64,000 bases of DNA. Source: Whitmania pigra. Its lineage: Eukaryota; Annelida; Clitellata; Hirudinida; Haemopidae. Position 1 is the stretch's first letter. Each line of letters starts with the position of its first letter. The notes under the pieces were generated by a model that was given only the letters and a program-made list of their open reading frames with translations, ran no database searches and had not been told where the DNA came from. This document shows, piece by piece, positions 20,902 through 35,900 of this stretch. Position numbers and translations under genes: made by a program. Location of the stretch: the NCBI GenBank assembly GCA_021613335.1, contig JAJTWR010000471.1, positions 1 through 64,000 of the forward strand, in the 5' to 3' direction.

Positions 20902-23900
20902 ATGGCGACATGGAGATCCTGTTCCAGGGTTTTAATAACGGGCATAGTTTTGATTTATTTGTTGACCCTGTATGGAAACCTTAAGTGGAGTTTGAATATT
21001 CGGGGGTCTGCGCGAAATATCGTTTCGGAAGGCCTTTCTGCTATGAGGATAAAGCCGAAAGCACGAACGCGAGAATTTAAAACATGTCCTTATGAGGTGA
21101 GATGTTGTTTTTAAGATAAAGTCGTTAATTGTTAGCAGGTCGATTAGATATCATAATAATAGTAATTTAAAAATCCTGGATAGATGTGTTACTTGGGTGA
21201 AAATGACAAGATAAATGTTCACATTATTTCGCATTCTCATTTCGACCCAGGATGGAAGAAAACCGTAGAAGAATATTACATGGATGGTTAGTGATATTTT
21301 TGAAATTTCATTTTCTTGCGTTCGTGGGGATAATTCAAACGGACCAATCACAACTGAGGAGGCCATTGAAGTTCGGATTGTTTAGAAGTCTTAACGTCTA
21401 AATTAATAGTAGGAGTAATACGTGTATTGATCTGACAGTAATTTAAAGTAAAACAAAAAATACAAAAGTTCTTTCACGACGTCTCACAACTACTTGATCT
21501 GGAGGAAGAAATCAGCGAAGACATAAAAGTCTCAAATATCAAAATCATTGTCGCGTGCAGTTTTAGACGTTAAATTAACGTAGATTGTATGTGCAAAGGC
21601 TGTCGGTTGAATAATCATTCCTTCGAATTCAATCTAAGCCACGTTTATTAACCGGAAGAGCAACATACAATTGCCAAGTCACGCCATAGACACTACAATC
21701 ACTCCTTTCTCAAACTGTCACCTAAAATTGTTTATCAACCATGCATCAATCATCAATTGTTCACAACCCAATACTGTTTTCGAATTAACCGATTACACAT
21801 AACTTGCATCAATTCTGTATGTCAGCAAGTGTGAGTTTATCTGTTGTCATTGTACAGATGTTTTCTCCAACTTTTAGAACTCACAATTTTTCAGCAGTTT
21901 GTTTCCCCAGAATTGAACGACCGTTTCCATTAATAACAATAAACTCGATTTCAGCCTGTCTGTTGTCAATTTCTGCAATTGCAATAAACTTTCCAACGGA
22001 AACACAAGTGGTTCTTTTGCTCCATATCAAATACTTGGTCGTTGGTAGGCTGCTTTGAACTTGCGCCTGATGATGTCACTGGAGAGGTGATGCCAGCAGC
22101 TTTCTTCTCTACTTTAGTCTACTCCAAATACTTTAAGGAAATGGGGTGATGATGACGCAAATGATTGACCAGGTTGGAGGTATTACAAATTGAGGCTTAC
22201 CAACCTCCACGTGATACCAGCTTCCCAAACTCTTTACTAGTCATTTGGGAATGGTCAGTAGCAATTGTTGTGAAATATTCCCATAATGGACTTAACTAAC
22301 GACTTATTATCGACACAGTGTTTCTTAAGTTCGTTGCAATTATAACTTAAATACACACAAAACAATCAAACATAGGACATCGCATAAATGGAATGCAAGT
22401 AATTTGTAGCAAGTTTCTATAATCTTGGCGTTTTTAAAGCTTTTTTTGTTATCTAACCTAACCCTAAATATCGCTAACGGCGATCTTTTGTGCGCCGATA
22501 CCTATATTTACCGAAACTGTTAATATCGGTACCAATACGATTCCCGATACTATTATCGGTCGGGCACCACAAACGACGGATTTTATCCAGATAAGCCCTG
22601 CCAAAAAGTTAACCCCCGCCACCAAAAAAAGATTATAAAAAAAGAGGATATGAAACTTGTACTTTTAGTTTTTATTGAAGAGGGTGAAATTGAGACATGT
22701 CATTAATAATTTGCATGAAAAGGTCCGCATTTCGGTACCTTTGCCTCCAAACGAACTCACACAAGTAGCTGTCCACTAAAGAACTTTCGAAGAACGATTT
22801 CTTGCCGACACTGTCGGGCATTACACCTCCACCTGCCAGAAACAGGTGAAAGTGTAATTTGGACCCATTGTTGCATAAACGTTGCTGATGGATCACTCCG
22901 TGGCTTTGCAAAAAAAAACGTATTGCCGTCTCCTTTTCATGAACGAGAGTCGAAAGCGTCAGAAAGTTCATTCAGGTTTTAAGTACGTAGAAACATAGAA
23001 AATTTTTGCACAAAATGAGTCTAGAGGCGGATAAGGAGTTGTTTTTATGGCGTGCGTTTAAATATTCAAATTTCTAGACAACAGAAATAGGTCAAGGTTG
23101 CGTGCATGCATTAACATAAAGTGGCGGGGCTTAACTTTTCGCGAGTGCACTTTTTTGCACTAATGGTGGGGCTTATCTGGAAAAGATCCCCAAACGACTG
23201 CCCAATGTTCGACCTTGTTGCATTTTCTGCAAACAGAACTTCGTGCTGGACATTTTTCATCTTTTGACAGATGTCCACAACGACCACATCGAAAGCAACA
23301 TTTGTTCTTTGACGATGAAGTTTCATGATGTATTTTTCCTTCTTTGAAGGACTTGGTTGATAACTTATTTACCTCAACGGAACTTGATTGAAATCACTTT
23401 GACTGCAGTTCTACAGCTTCTAGAGTTCTTGCTGTGTCGAGGCAAACTTCCAATGTTAGCTCATCCTTCTGCAACATTTTTTTGAGGCTCTTTGAAGTAC
23501 GGGTGTCGATTATCCCGAATCATTTCATTTCTTACTGCGTGGTCACCAAATTCGCAAATGAGTGATTGTTTCTTTAATCTCGAAACATACTATTCCATCA
23601 TTTCACCAGGTTCTTGCCAAAGAGATCTAAAGACGTGTCTTTCATAAGTCACATTCACTTTTGGTGCGAAATAACTGTCGATAGCAGTTACGTACTGCTT
23701 GCCTGAACACGTTATCAGTGTCACCTTCAAAAGCAGCAACGAAAGGTAACTCATCAAGAGTTTCAAAAATATCCCGTACGTCCATTCCAGCAGTATGTAG
23801 CAATAATGCTTTTTTCTGGTCGTTATTCTGTACATCTTTACCATTGACGTAAAATGTTCCAACGTGGAACAATACTCGTCAAATCAAAACCAGGTAGAAG

Positions 23901-26900
23901 CATTAATTACTGTCTAATTGTATATTATTCAGAATGGTAATTATCTCCCCTTTCGAAATATGTATAATTTATGTAATTTCTCTGTTTACAAGACTCACAT
24001 TTTGCGAAAAACCGGACGGGGGGTCACCGACATGCATTAAGTCTACATCTACGCCATTACTTTTTAAACGAATGTTTATTTATTTTAAAAGTAGTTTTCA
24101 ATCTATTTAAATCTAGTTATCTTTCAAATTAAATCTCGTTTATCGAATTTATCGGCTTCATCCTTGTCGCCATTGTGTTGATGCAATAGAATTCAATCTA
24201 AGACACGTTTATTAACCTGAAGAACACCATACAATTGCCAAGTCACACCATGGACACTACACTTGGTTTACTGATTGGTATTGATAAGGAGTCTAACTTG
24301 ATTAGAATGACTCATGTTCCAAAAGAGTTTCAAGACTTGCGGTGGTGATTTTCGTTAAATTTCTCATTATTGAACGTTTTCTAAGCAGAAATCCTGCTGG
24401 ACCAGCTGGTTATTGAGAATTGAATGGGCTTGAATAGAAAATCTGATTTGACTTGATTCCCGAAGACGAAATATTTTCTTTCGACTGGATAGGCATTTAT
24501 TTGGTAGGACATATGGTCGGAACCATGTACTTCACCGAATCTAATTGAGTTTGTTATTGGGGAGAAATTTCACTATGTCTTGAAACGGGAGGCTGTACGA
24601 CATACACTGCATATTTAAAAGCTGGATATGAATACGATGAAGAATAAGTCCAAATCATCCTAGTTATGCAACGGACTTTAATCAAATAAATAAAAACACG
24701 ATGAAGAACGGAATTGACATATTGTTAATAATTAAATAATAAAGTTTCCCATTTTGCGTTTGTTAGTTGATATCTAGGGCTGGATTTATCTAGCGCAATG
24801 GTGGTCCAGAAACACCTGTCGAGCAAGAACAAAAGATTTTTTGGTTGGTTGTCGGGAACCCCTGTGCAGTAGCACACCCCGACCACCCTTAAATCCGGGA
24901 CTGTTGATATCTATGGAAGCTTCTAAGAAAAAACAAAGAATGTGAAATAAAAATTGATTTCTGCTTTGACTCGTATTAGCGAACATGCAGCCACTGCATT
25001 TATAGTCAGTATATGGTTGTTTCTATATGGATCCATTGATAAATTAGCCTCCATCACCAAAATAAAACGTCGGGGTTGACCTTTTAGAATAGCGCGCATT
25101 CACTCAGTAATGTTGCTTACGGAGAGGGATATACCGTATTTTCACGAAATAAACACGCGGACGAATATAACACGCAATTTTTCCAATTCTTTTTTTCTTT
25201 TGACTAAAATAATTTAACATTAAAATTAAAATTATATATATTAAAATATTAAATTGAAGCAGTTTCTAATATATAAAACAATCAAATATAAAAGTTGTAA
25301 AAAAATCTTCCGTTGGCTGAGCGACCGATGCTTGAAGTGATAAATACAGTGATATATAGATAGACGTGCTCTTGATTGAAATGTAAGTCAATATCATCTT
25401 AGTCATGCAACGGACTACAATCAAATAAATAAATAGATTGAAATATCGACGTCGCTAAGAAAGTGGCAGATAAACGTAACTCGTACACTGTTGCCTACAA
25501 GCTTCAAGTCATTTCTAGAGCAAAAGACAAAGGTAACAGAGCAGCTGCTCGGGAGTTCAACGTTAATGAAGTGTCGGTTCGCGAATGGAGAAAGAAGGAA
25601 TTATTGCCTGAGAAACTGAACCTGAGAAAACGTGCATGCCTTGGCCAAAATGCGAAATGGCAAAGTTAGAGTCTGATCTAAAGCTATGGGTCTTGGAACA
25701 AAGGAAGAGATAGCTTGTGACATTCCCGCTAGTGAAAGCATCTGGCGCCAGAACTGTGGTTACGAACGGACATGTTTCACAGTCATACTTGGATGCTCTG
25801 CGGCTGGCACCAAGTCAAAACCAATATTGATTTTCAAGAGACAATGCGAAAAATTTTCAGCATGAAGATCTGGATTCAGAAATGTTCTCAAAAGAGGGGA
25901 TTCTTTTCAAAGAGCTCGCGGTTGATCATGGATGCAATGACTGCTCATAAAGAGGAGTCAGTTAAGAAGATGCTCAACTTAAGCGGATGTCACATTGCAA
26001 TCATTCCGGGTGGTCTATCATCCAAACTGCAACTACAAATCGTTGAGAAATTGACAGATCTGAGAGGGAGGAATGGATGCAGAATGGCACACACTCACAT
26101 ACCGTCTGGACGAGACAGGAAGGCCTTGTATTCCGAGGTATGCACGTGGGTTGCACGAGCATGGGACAAAGTGTCTCCTGATTTGATTCTGGGTGGCTTT
26201 AGAAATGCTGGCATTAAGTCTACAGGAAAGGAGTAAAGTGACCACCCGGACTTTGAACTAGCCTTCGATCCGGCAAGAGCCGAAAGTGAATATGAAGACT
26301 GTTCGACTTTTGACGGATTTGAAGGCTTAGCTGATGATGAGGAATAATTATTGGTCTTATGATTGATTTTTTGAATGTCTGTTAATAAATTGTTTAAAAA
26401 CTTCAAAGAACTGGTTAACGATTCATGAGCTCGCTGCAATTGAACAAATTGGTCACGAGTCGCTTCGATATTGCATTCTCTCTTCAATTCTTCTTCGAAA
26501 CTATTTTTATCTTAAGATTTGCATCAACTTCCTACTTTGGAATGCATATTGTTTACGCATAATAATTTGTAAGACAAAAGTGAAGCAATACTTCAAAGGA
26601 CGGTAACGAACTCGTTAACCAATTCCACGCTGCAAAGAGTCCGCTTAACAAGTCTCTGTGTCCCATAACTCCCTAAATATGTAAATCACACATTTTTAAT
26701 GTACAAATCTCAAGAGACATTTTTGAATATTTGAGATCAATTCTTGGAGTAGATGATGAAGTAAATCAGATGCATCATGCTTTGAGACACAGCTTCAATG
26801 GAAAGTATAGCATTGTTGAGGTCCAAACCGTACATCAATTATAACATGAAATTCCATGAGATTTTAAGGTTAAAGTCTCCCTTTCAAGAACCATAAATGG

Positions 26901-29900
26901 ATCATTGATCTGAGCATGAAATGCAGCTCATGTACAATAACCTTTATAATTGCATTGAAAGAAACAAGGTTTTTTTTTTAAATAAATTGAGATCAATTCT
27001 TGAAGCAAATATTGAAGTTATGCATTTGTACCATGCTCTGGGACACAGCTTCACTGTGAAGGTATGGCATTGTTGAGGTTCAAACAGTGCATCAACTATA
27101 ACATAAAAGTGTGGCCAAAAGCTGCATATAATTTATACCATCCAATGGGTTTCATGATTTTCTCTTATAGCAATGTAGAAAATCAAGTGACTCGTCACCA
27201 GAAAAAGCCAAAGCAGTGGTGGTAATTCATTACAATTACCAATTTGAATCTTCATAATGAGTTCCAAGAGAATGGGCTAAGACTTCCATTTTGTTTTCCA
27301 ATAAAGACTGACACTATTACCAAGATTGTATCTATTTTGTTCCATGCTTTTGAGAAGTGTTCAAAGAGTTTTTATAGCAAGACCATTAAGAGATTGAAGA
27401 CATTTGCTACAATAAGTCCATGCATGTGATGTTTGACTATTAAAATATTAAACAGCACCAACCAAAGCTGTCTGAACCAACAGTGCTGAAAAAAACATTG
27501 TCACATAAACTGAAAACATTAGCTCCAATTATAATTATGAGTAAGAAATAGTTGGAAAAATGTGATTTTCTACACTAGTATTGTTTTCTTTTACCATTTG
27601 ATCTATTATTTATTTATTGTTTTACGAGTCTAACAAAGAAGCGAAACTGAAATTTTCTAAATTTAATGAAGACGTTGATGACAACAAATTTGCGAATTTA
27701 GATGTTCGTCACATTATGGACACCTTTTTCAAGGCACTTAAACAAGATCCAAATAAGAGGGTCATAGCTGTAGAAACAATTTACTTCTCCTATTGGTGGG
27801 ATGAACAACCAGAACAGGACAAACAAGCAATTAGAGAACTTATCGAAGAGGGTAAATTAAGTTTCATTAAACTTCATTACGCCAAATATTTAGCATTTAA
27901 TTTCATCCAGTCTCTTAATGGGGAAGACAAAATAAAAGCCATATTATCAGGAAAAACAAGAAAGATTACCAGAGATCTTTCTACCTCAAGATATCCTACC
28001 AACTCACTATTTTTTCGTTTTAGGTCGTTTGGAATTTATATCGGGAGGATGGACCGTGAATGATGAAGCTGCCTCCCATTATTCTGCCATTATTGACCAG
28101 TACACGCTTGGCTTTGATTTTCTCAGTGAAAATTTTGGTGAATGTGGTGTACCCAAAATAGGCTGGCAGATTGACACCTTCGGCCATTCTAGAGAACAGG
28201 CTTCTATTATTGCACAAGTTGGTTTACGTTTTCTACATAAATGTGCCTTGCTAATGTCGTTAAATTCCTAATGTTGAAATCCCCTGGCTTACAATGAAAA
28301 ACATATTTTCAATTTTAATTTTACTTGTCATGGGCTTTTGAGATGTATGTAGCTAATTTTTATTAAAACAATTTTTTTATTTTTAAAACAATAATTTGAA
28401 ATGATGAGGTTCTCTACTTGTTTATACTTCCTTTATAAGAGCATGACATCAGAAATGCTTGTTGTTAACCATTTATGTGCCGCTCCTTTCCAAGGGCGAC
28501 TGGCCGTGTAAGCCAGGCTAACGACACAACACATTATGAATGTTGCCATTACTGCCTTGTGCACGAATGATACCCATTTGGTCAGCCTGCATGCCTTACG
28601 CCATGTTTGTCTTACTGATATCTAACATTTCAAATGCATACTTCCTTCAAGTCTGACAACTCAAATGTTTAAATATTCATTCAAAATGTTCTGTGAAAAT
28701 AATTTTTCTTAAAATGAGTTTGTTATTTTTAGCTTGGGTTTGATGGTCTGTTTTTTGCTCGTCTCGATTATGAAGATTATGAGAAAAGGCTGAATGCGAA
28801 AACCCTCGAGCATGTGTGGTTTGGAAGTGATTCTTTAGGTTTGTTGTACTTATTTATTACTTTTGCTAAAATAAAAAAAAAGTCTAACTATATGAACAAA
28901 TTTTAACGATGTTTAAATTAGGTTTAAATACCTCGTGGCATTCGTTTCTTGAGCCTCCCCTAAATGAATCAATTATGTTCTTTATGTCTAAACTAGGGTC
29001 AGAGTGAATTGTCGCACATTTTGATTTTTATGAAAACAATTGGCAGCTCTTGGACTGCAATCTTTAGTAGAGATTTAATTGAAAGAGTAATTTAAGACAA
29101 GTTGCTAACGGTCACCCCGAGAGAGAAGGTGCAGCAAGAGGCTGAAAATGGATCTAGATAGGAGTTGTAAAACTAGAGATGTAGCTAAGATGAAACCGAT
29201 AATTTGTTAACCCCATGAAGTGATGGTATGGAAGCTTTGAAGGAAGCCAAACTCTTAGTGATTAAATTTGATATGAAGTTGGCTAAAAAATTTCATGAGA
29301 GAAACATATAATTCATCTTGGATGCCTTGAAAGAAGACGAATACTGCCGGTTTGTTACTACTAATTACAATTAGAAGCGAGGCATATAAATGTAAGACCT
29401 GCGATTTTATTCGCATAAAACCATGTTTTCATTTAAATCAAAAATCTAATTTATTTAACTTTACATCTTCAGATGATCGTTCCAGTTTGTTCACGGGGAT
29501 TATGTATGAGATGGAGTACTCATCCCGCAAAAGCTTTTGTTTCGAATGCCATTCTTTCGATAGAGTAAGTTGTTTTCTATTTTAAATTATGGGCATCAAA
29601 TTTCGATCGACCTCAGAACCAAGCTTTACTCCATTTTGGAGAATGTGGAGTTTAAGGATCTTTGTAATCTAAATTTTTCTCCAAGTTTTCATTTTTATTC
29701 ACTTTTCCCGGGTGTGATCTGCCTGTCATTTTGTTTTAATTAAGAAGCATTAGCGCATTTACTTCGGGTTCCATATTATTCGAACGATTTACATTATGTT
29801 ACACCTGCATGCACATCATTAACATTTTATAATTATATTATACATTGCACTTCTCACTATGGCAGCGCGGATTCAAACCCTGCTGCGGGAGCACCGTCCT

Positions 29901-32900
29901 AATCATCTAGCTATGCAGGGAACGTTAATAAAACATTACTTACTTACTACCTATAATTTTTTATTCGAAATTCGAAACATTCGAAATTTTTTTAGTAAAT
30001 GGCCATGGGATTTTCAGTGAAACTACCCAAGTATAAAATCTAATCCTACATATCTGATCCATAGAACTTCTAATCAAAAATTCTAATTAACAAGTTAGGC
30101 CTAAATTATAGGTGTAAAAGTAAATATTATTTGATCCAAATAAGTTTTCAGTCCAGGGTCATAGTAAGATTTCATTCTCAAAATGGTTAAATTTTATTTC
30201 AAGTCTTTCGACAAAATCAGCGCAATGACGAGGACGAGAGAATTTGTTAAAGAATCAATAAATCACGTAAGGAAATTGAAGAATTTTATTAATATTTATA
30301 AATGTATAATAGTTTACCATTTTATAAATAATTGGTTACGTAAATGAAGACAAATAGTTTTTAGGAAATCTGAAGCAGAAATTTCAAAAAAATACTTTTT
30401 CTCGCTTTATAAACATGATAACTATGCATTGTCTCCGCATTGTCTCTTGTTAAAATATAACAATAAATGTAATTTTTATATTTTATGTGTAACAACTATT
30501 ATGTTATTATAATATTATAAAGTAAATTTTTTTAGATTATTAAAATAATAATATTAGTAATATGTATTATGTTATTATTATTAATATCTAATGATATTGC
30601 AATGCGTAATTTTCCATCTGAAAATATTTTAGAAAGCCTTTGAATGAAAGTAACATTTTCAGGCAAATCATTACACAACTAATCACATCATGTGGATGCT
30701 TGGTTCAGATTTTCAGTTCAACAGAAATCTTATTAATTTTCAAAAGATGGATGAAATCCTCAAGACTCTTGAAAAAACGGTATTGTATGAATATCTCTTA
30801 AATGCTATTAACTATTTTGGATATTCTCAAACTCAGAAGCAACTTCAAGACCGAGTAAATGCCTTTTATTCAACTCCTTCGTGTTATCTTTATGCGCTGA
30901 ACAAAGCGAACATGACGTACACTTCAAAGTCTGATGACTTCTTCCCTTATGCCCGTCAACCTCATTCATTCTGGACAGGATATTTTACCAGCAGACCTTC
31001 ATTTAAACGCTATGAAAGATTGTCAAACAATTTACTTCAGGTAAACACTTTACTGCCACCATTACAATATATTTAGTTGAAATATTACTGATGAAATTTA
31101 AACAAATGTATTTTGACCAAAAATTTTAAAATTCTTCTCAAACTTCTTTTTTACCCGTCAGTCTTAAAAGTCATAATTTTTTAACATAAAAAATCCAAAG
31201 GGTTAAGAGTTAAGCATTCAATTCAATAAACAATTATTTATTGAAAAATTCTACTTTTTTCTCACAATTTAAAAAAATAAAAATCTAGTTTCATTGTGTT
31301 CAAACATTTTGCATTCTCTTAAGAGTACCTATAAATTCATTTATGCTTGTCTCCTCCAAAATAATTCACAAGATAAACATAAACACACAAACATAGTTCT
31401 GTTATTTACATCAGGTATGCAAACAGCTCAACGTGTTTGGAGGTTCAACTCCGGATAGACGTCAAAAGGTTGAAGTACTGAGTGAGTCCAACTCTTTCTC
31501 AACTTTAATTCATTTATTCATTTATCTTCATTAATTCAGAGAAAGCCATGGCTCTGATGCAGCACCACGATGCAATCAGGTTTTTATTTTAATTTTCATA
31601 TGTTGGAGATGAATTTCTCAACTTTCTTTAACCTTGCCAGTGGAACATCAAAGGAATATGTGACCATCGATTATAGCAGAATTTTGTCAAACGGCGTGGG
31701 CAATTGTCAGGTTAAGTCATTGCTTATTTAGTTGATTAAAATAATGCATTTCATTTTATTAAGTTGAAGATGTTATTTTAATGAGTCATATAATATACTT
31801 TAAGGAAGTCCTGAATCAATCCATCGGATTGCTTTTTGTTTCAAATAAATCTTTGCCATTTGGCGAGATAAAATTCTGCAACTTACTCAATGCTTCCAGC
31901 TGTCCATTCACAGAATCCTCAGACAATGTAATTCTTTTGAGATTGAATGAAAAGTCAAAAAGAAAAATGATTAATTTCTTATAAATTTCATTTATTTCTT
32001 AAAATTTCAGTTTGGAGTAATTCTGTATAATCCTCTTGGACGCAATGTATCTTCCTACGTAAGATTACCTGTGTCACGCATTAACTTTCGAGTTTTAAGT
32101 CCAGAACTTAAACTTGTCGAATCTCAGGTGACTTTAGTTTTTTATGTTTGGCATCATGAGATATTTATTTCCTCAGCATGAATGTTGTTTTTAGATGGTT
32201 CCACTGAGCGTAGCAACTAAAAACCTACCCGATCGCTTCCAAAGCAATTCCAGCCACGAACTCGTTTTCCTAGTTGATCTTCCTCCACTGGGATATTCTA
32301 CCTATTTTGTAGAAACAGCTGATCGTATGTATTTTATGGATTGAAATTTTTTTGTTATCGGGTTCTTTTATTTAAAGATTGATTCATAAAAATGTTTCTC
32401 TGAATGTAATCTGTTTTTAGGCAAAGAAACGGTTTCAGAAAAGGCCGATCATCGAGGAATTTTTAATTTTGCAGTCAAGTTCACAACTATCGAAAATGAA
32501 GTAAAAAATTTTAAGTTGCTCTAAGGAAATTCTAATTTATTAATAGGTTTTGATTCAACAAGAATTAAGGCAATATATTATCTACCATCATTTACTGCGA
32601 GCAAATAATTTTGAATTTTGCAGTACCTCAGACTTGTCTTTAACACTGAGACTGGTCACTTGGTTTCAATTGAAAACCTGGAAAAAAAGATTATGGTGAA
32701 AGCTGAGCAGGCCATGTTTTACTATATGTCTTTTTCTAATAAAGTGGATAATGATTACAAATCTGGTGCTTACATCTTCAGTCCAATTGGAGATGCTGTG
32801 CAACTTCCGCACAAGAATTCGATTAAAATGAGCATTTTAAAGGTAATTTATGATATAATGTTATGCTAGTTACCTCTAAACTTGTCTAGTATTATTTAAT

Positions 32901-35900
32901 TGTAAAATAATTAATATATTCTCAGGGCCCTTTGGTAACGGAGGTACGCCAAAAATTTTCAAAATGGGCAAAGCAAGTGACGCGGTTGTACAAAGGACAA
33001 AGATATTTTGAGATAGAGTGGACCGTAGGACCTCTTCAGTAAATATCAAAATTTCTGAATTGTCAGAAAAACTAAGTTGCTAAACTATTCTTATTTCTAC
33101 AAGCATTTTGCATCTAATTTTTAATCTAGGTCTGGAGTAGAAGTCATTTCGTCTTTCGAAACATCAATTAATAATAACAGAATCTTTTATACCGATTCAA
33201 ATGGAAGGCAGATGATGAAGCGAATGTCAGTGTTGGTTTTTTTTTTAACTAAGTGCAATTTTTAATTAAGACTTGCTCTTTTGTAGGAGAGATTATCGTC
33301 CAACTTGGGACTTTAACCAAACCGAACCAGCTGCAGGGAATTACTATCCAGTCAACAGTCGAATTTATATCCAAGTAAAATATATTTTTAAAAATTCCTA
33401 TCATACTTTATTGCTATGTGTTGTGCTATATTGTCTTATTTCTTGAAGTTTTTCTAATGTTCTGGAGCACCTACATGACTACATATTTTGAAATTGAGAT
33501 TTTCGACAGGGAAAGGTGTTGACAAACTCCAAAATATTCACACTACCAAATACTCCAACCCAATAATTATTAAATTCGATTTTGTTGTAAAGGGTCTGTT
33601 TAGCTTTCCTCCATCGCTTAACCATCGCTTTCTTATCCAAATTTTGTCAGTTTGACACTCATGAAAGAGGCTTCATGAAAGAGGCATTGCATTTTGCTCC
33701 CAAACAAAAATGTTTGCATGAAAGCTGGAGCTGGCGAAATAATGCCTGATGGATACCTATTTACAAGGGACGTAATTTGGGGGCAACGGCCGCACTGATT
33801 TTAGTCTAGACGCAAAAAAAAGGTCATCTCATATTTTACAAAGGTTTTATCCCCCACCCCTGAATTTTGTCTATAAGCAAAAAAGGTCATCCTCTCAAGT
33901 TGTGCGAGTGCTTGCTCTTCCTTGGAAAAAGCTGAAATGATGTCCCTGCTATTTACGTACATGCACCCACATTAAAGCATTAATTTGTTTTGGCTTCTAG
34001 AAATTGTTATCAGTTGACAACTTTGTAACCAGGACATTTCAAAGAACACACAGATGACCATTTTAACGGATAGGTGCCAAGGAGGTTCCAGTATTCGTAA
34101 CGGAAGAATCGAATTAATGGTGAGCTACTTTGCTGGATTCTATTTTACATTTGTTGAACATTTTTAAAATCTCATCCTCGATGTTTTTATAAACATATAA
34201 AAAATACGAATTGCCATCCCGATCGACCTGATAATTACAAACTCTGATTATAGAAGGAACGGACTAATCTTCATAATAAAAAAAGAACAAGAATATCATT
34301 TTAGAATTTTTCTAAAATTGGGAGGAGGGGCAATAGGAATGTGATGGCAGCCGCATATCCTAAAAAATCATTTGAATTCATCATTAAATCCACTTTCTCC
34401 TAGTTACTTCAAAAGATTTAAAAATAGTAATTTGAAGGAAAAGATTATGATAAGAACTTAACTTTATTATTTTAAGACTAATACTTGTGTCATGACCATT
34501 CTGTCTTTGATTCAATATCTGCATTTCGATAGTTCCATTTTAAATACTATTTTTAAATCATTTTAAATTTTACATTTTAAATCCATCAAATCTAAATACT
34601 GTTGTATATGCAGTTTTTGGAAATTAATTAAGTTTATATTGCTCAAATAATTAAATTTATATTTCATTATATTTGGTATCTTTTTCGGGCACGTGGTATC
34701 TTTATTATTGCTGTAAAAAGCATTCTCGCTAATCACCTGACAAACAGCGAAAATCCAGACAATTCAGTAGCCCAAACATACATTTGCATCCTTAAGTACC
34801 TCAATTCCTTAAACACTTAACTTCTGTTATTCAGTTCCGTTAACTGAATACTTGCTCTAATAAACTTATTAGTTAACTTGCTTATCTGCAGACCCCCGGG
34901 TTATTTCAATACATTGTCTCTTCATCAAGCTTGATCCACAGATTAATTACTCTCGTACAGAAGTAACTGTTTTTCTACGGACCTGTTACCTTCATGTGTA
35001 GCTTGCACATGTGCCCTCTTGTGGAATTGCATGATAGTGGCAGAGAAAAGTATATTTTTGATTGAGGTTTTGCACATTGAGGCTAATCATGAGAAAGTCA
35101 ATAAAATAAAAAGAAAACAATCAATATAAAGGGAGAGGTTCTGTTCGTTTAAGGAAAAGCTTGTGTTTGATCTAAGCCAATTATAAAATCATTGAATTAT
35201 GTGATTGCATAGATAAAAAATAATATCACAAATAATGGGAAGCCTGTCACTTTTAATATTACCGATGATCTCATATGTGTAACTAATTATACCTACATTA
35301 ATTATATCTCCTTTGTGCATTTTTCTTAAATTTACTTAAAATTACTTAAAAAACAAAAATTAAACAAAGCTTCACAGGAGAACAGTAAGTGACGATGGTT
35401 TGGGCCTCGATGAACCACTTGACGATTCTGGGGTATTTGGACGTCCGCTCATAGCTAGAGGTTACAGTATTTAACTCAAGCATTAATTTAATAAATTAAA
35501 TAAATAAAAACAATAAACTTTGCGATTAATCGACATTGAAACCATATTCTGATTCAGGTAGCCACTACATTATCCTTGATACAATAGAGTCCTCAACTTC
35601 CCTGCACAGATCAATGGCTCAGTACCTTTACATGTCTCCTTATTATGGATTTTTCAATCTTGATCAGAGTCCACAAGAATTTGTTGAGCAGTTTAATTAT
35701 AAGGTATAAGTTTTATTTGAATTATTTGTAAATTTGTTGTGTTTAACTGTTCATGAGTTGAATAAAAATAAAAATATTTGCTCCAGTGGAGTGGATTGAA
35801 ATCCCTTCTTCCTGACAATGTTCACATTCTGACACTCGAAGAGTGGCACAATGGCAAAGTGTTACTAAGACTCGAACATTATTTCGAGAAGAACGAGGAC

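Larger units (their letters stand above)
21625..24261 (-). mobile_element. Mag-like Gypsy retrotransposon remnant
   Basis: Two 73-bp direct repeats (21,625-21,697 and 24,189-24,261) flank minus-strand gag coding. The capsid region at about 23,590-23,872 has [20 protein letters not shown] and a [10 protein letters not shown] motif. The nucleocapsid at 23,200-23,330 has two Cys-Cys-His-Cys knuckles. Very short LTRs of about 77 bp are known for mag of Bombyx, which fits. No reverse transcriptase or integrase is visible, so pol is deleted, and gag is frameshifted. It lies in intron 2 of mannosidase paralogue 2, antisense to it. Confidence 0.72.

Noticed and set aside
22455..22472. Telomere-like CTAACCTAACCCTAA
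   Set aside because: Two irregular repeats only, inside an intron; too short to be telomeric.
20902..27851. Paralogue 2 as a fusion of Golgi mannosidase II N-terminal exons with lysosomal exons
   Set aside because: HFDPGW looks Golgi-like, but the CxYExC motif and the 103- and 150-nt exon lengths match paralogue 1, so divergence after tandem duplication is simpler.
27852..28063. Continuation of paralogue 2 exon 3 past 27,851
   Set aside because: Reading through gives no mannosidase similarity; splicing at 27,851 to 28,024 restores the GRLEF motif and the 150-nt exon length of paralogue 1.
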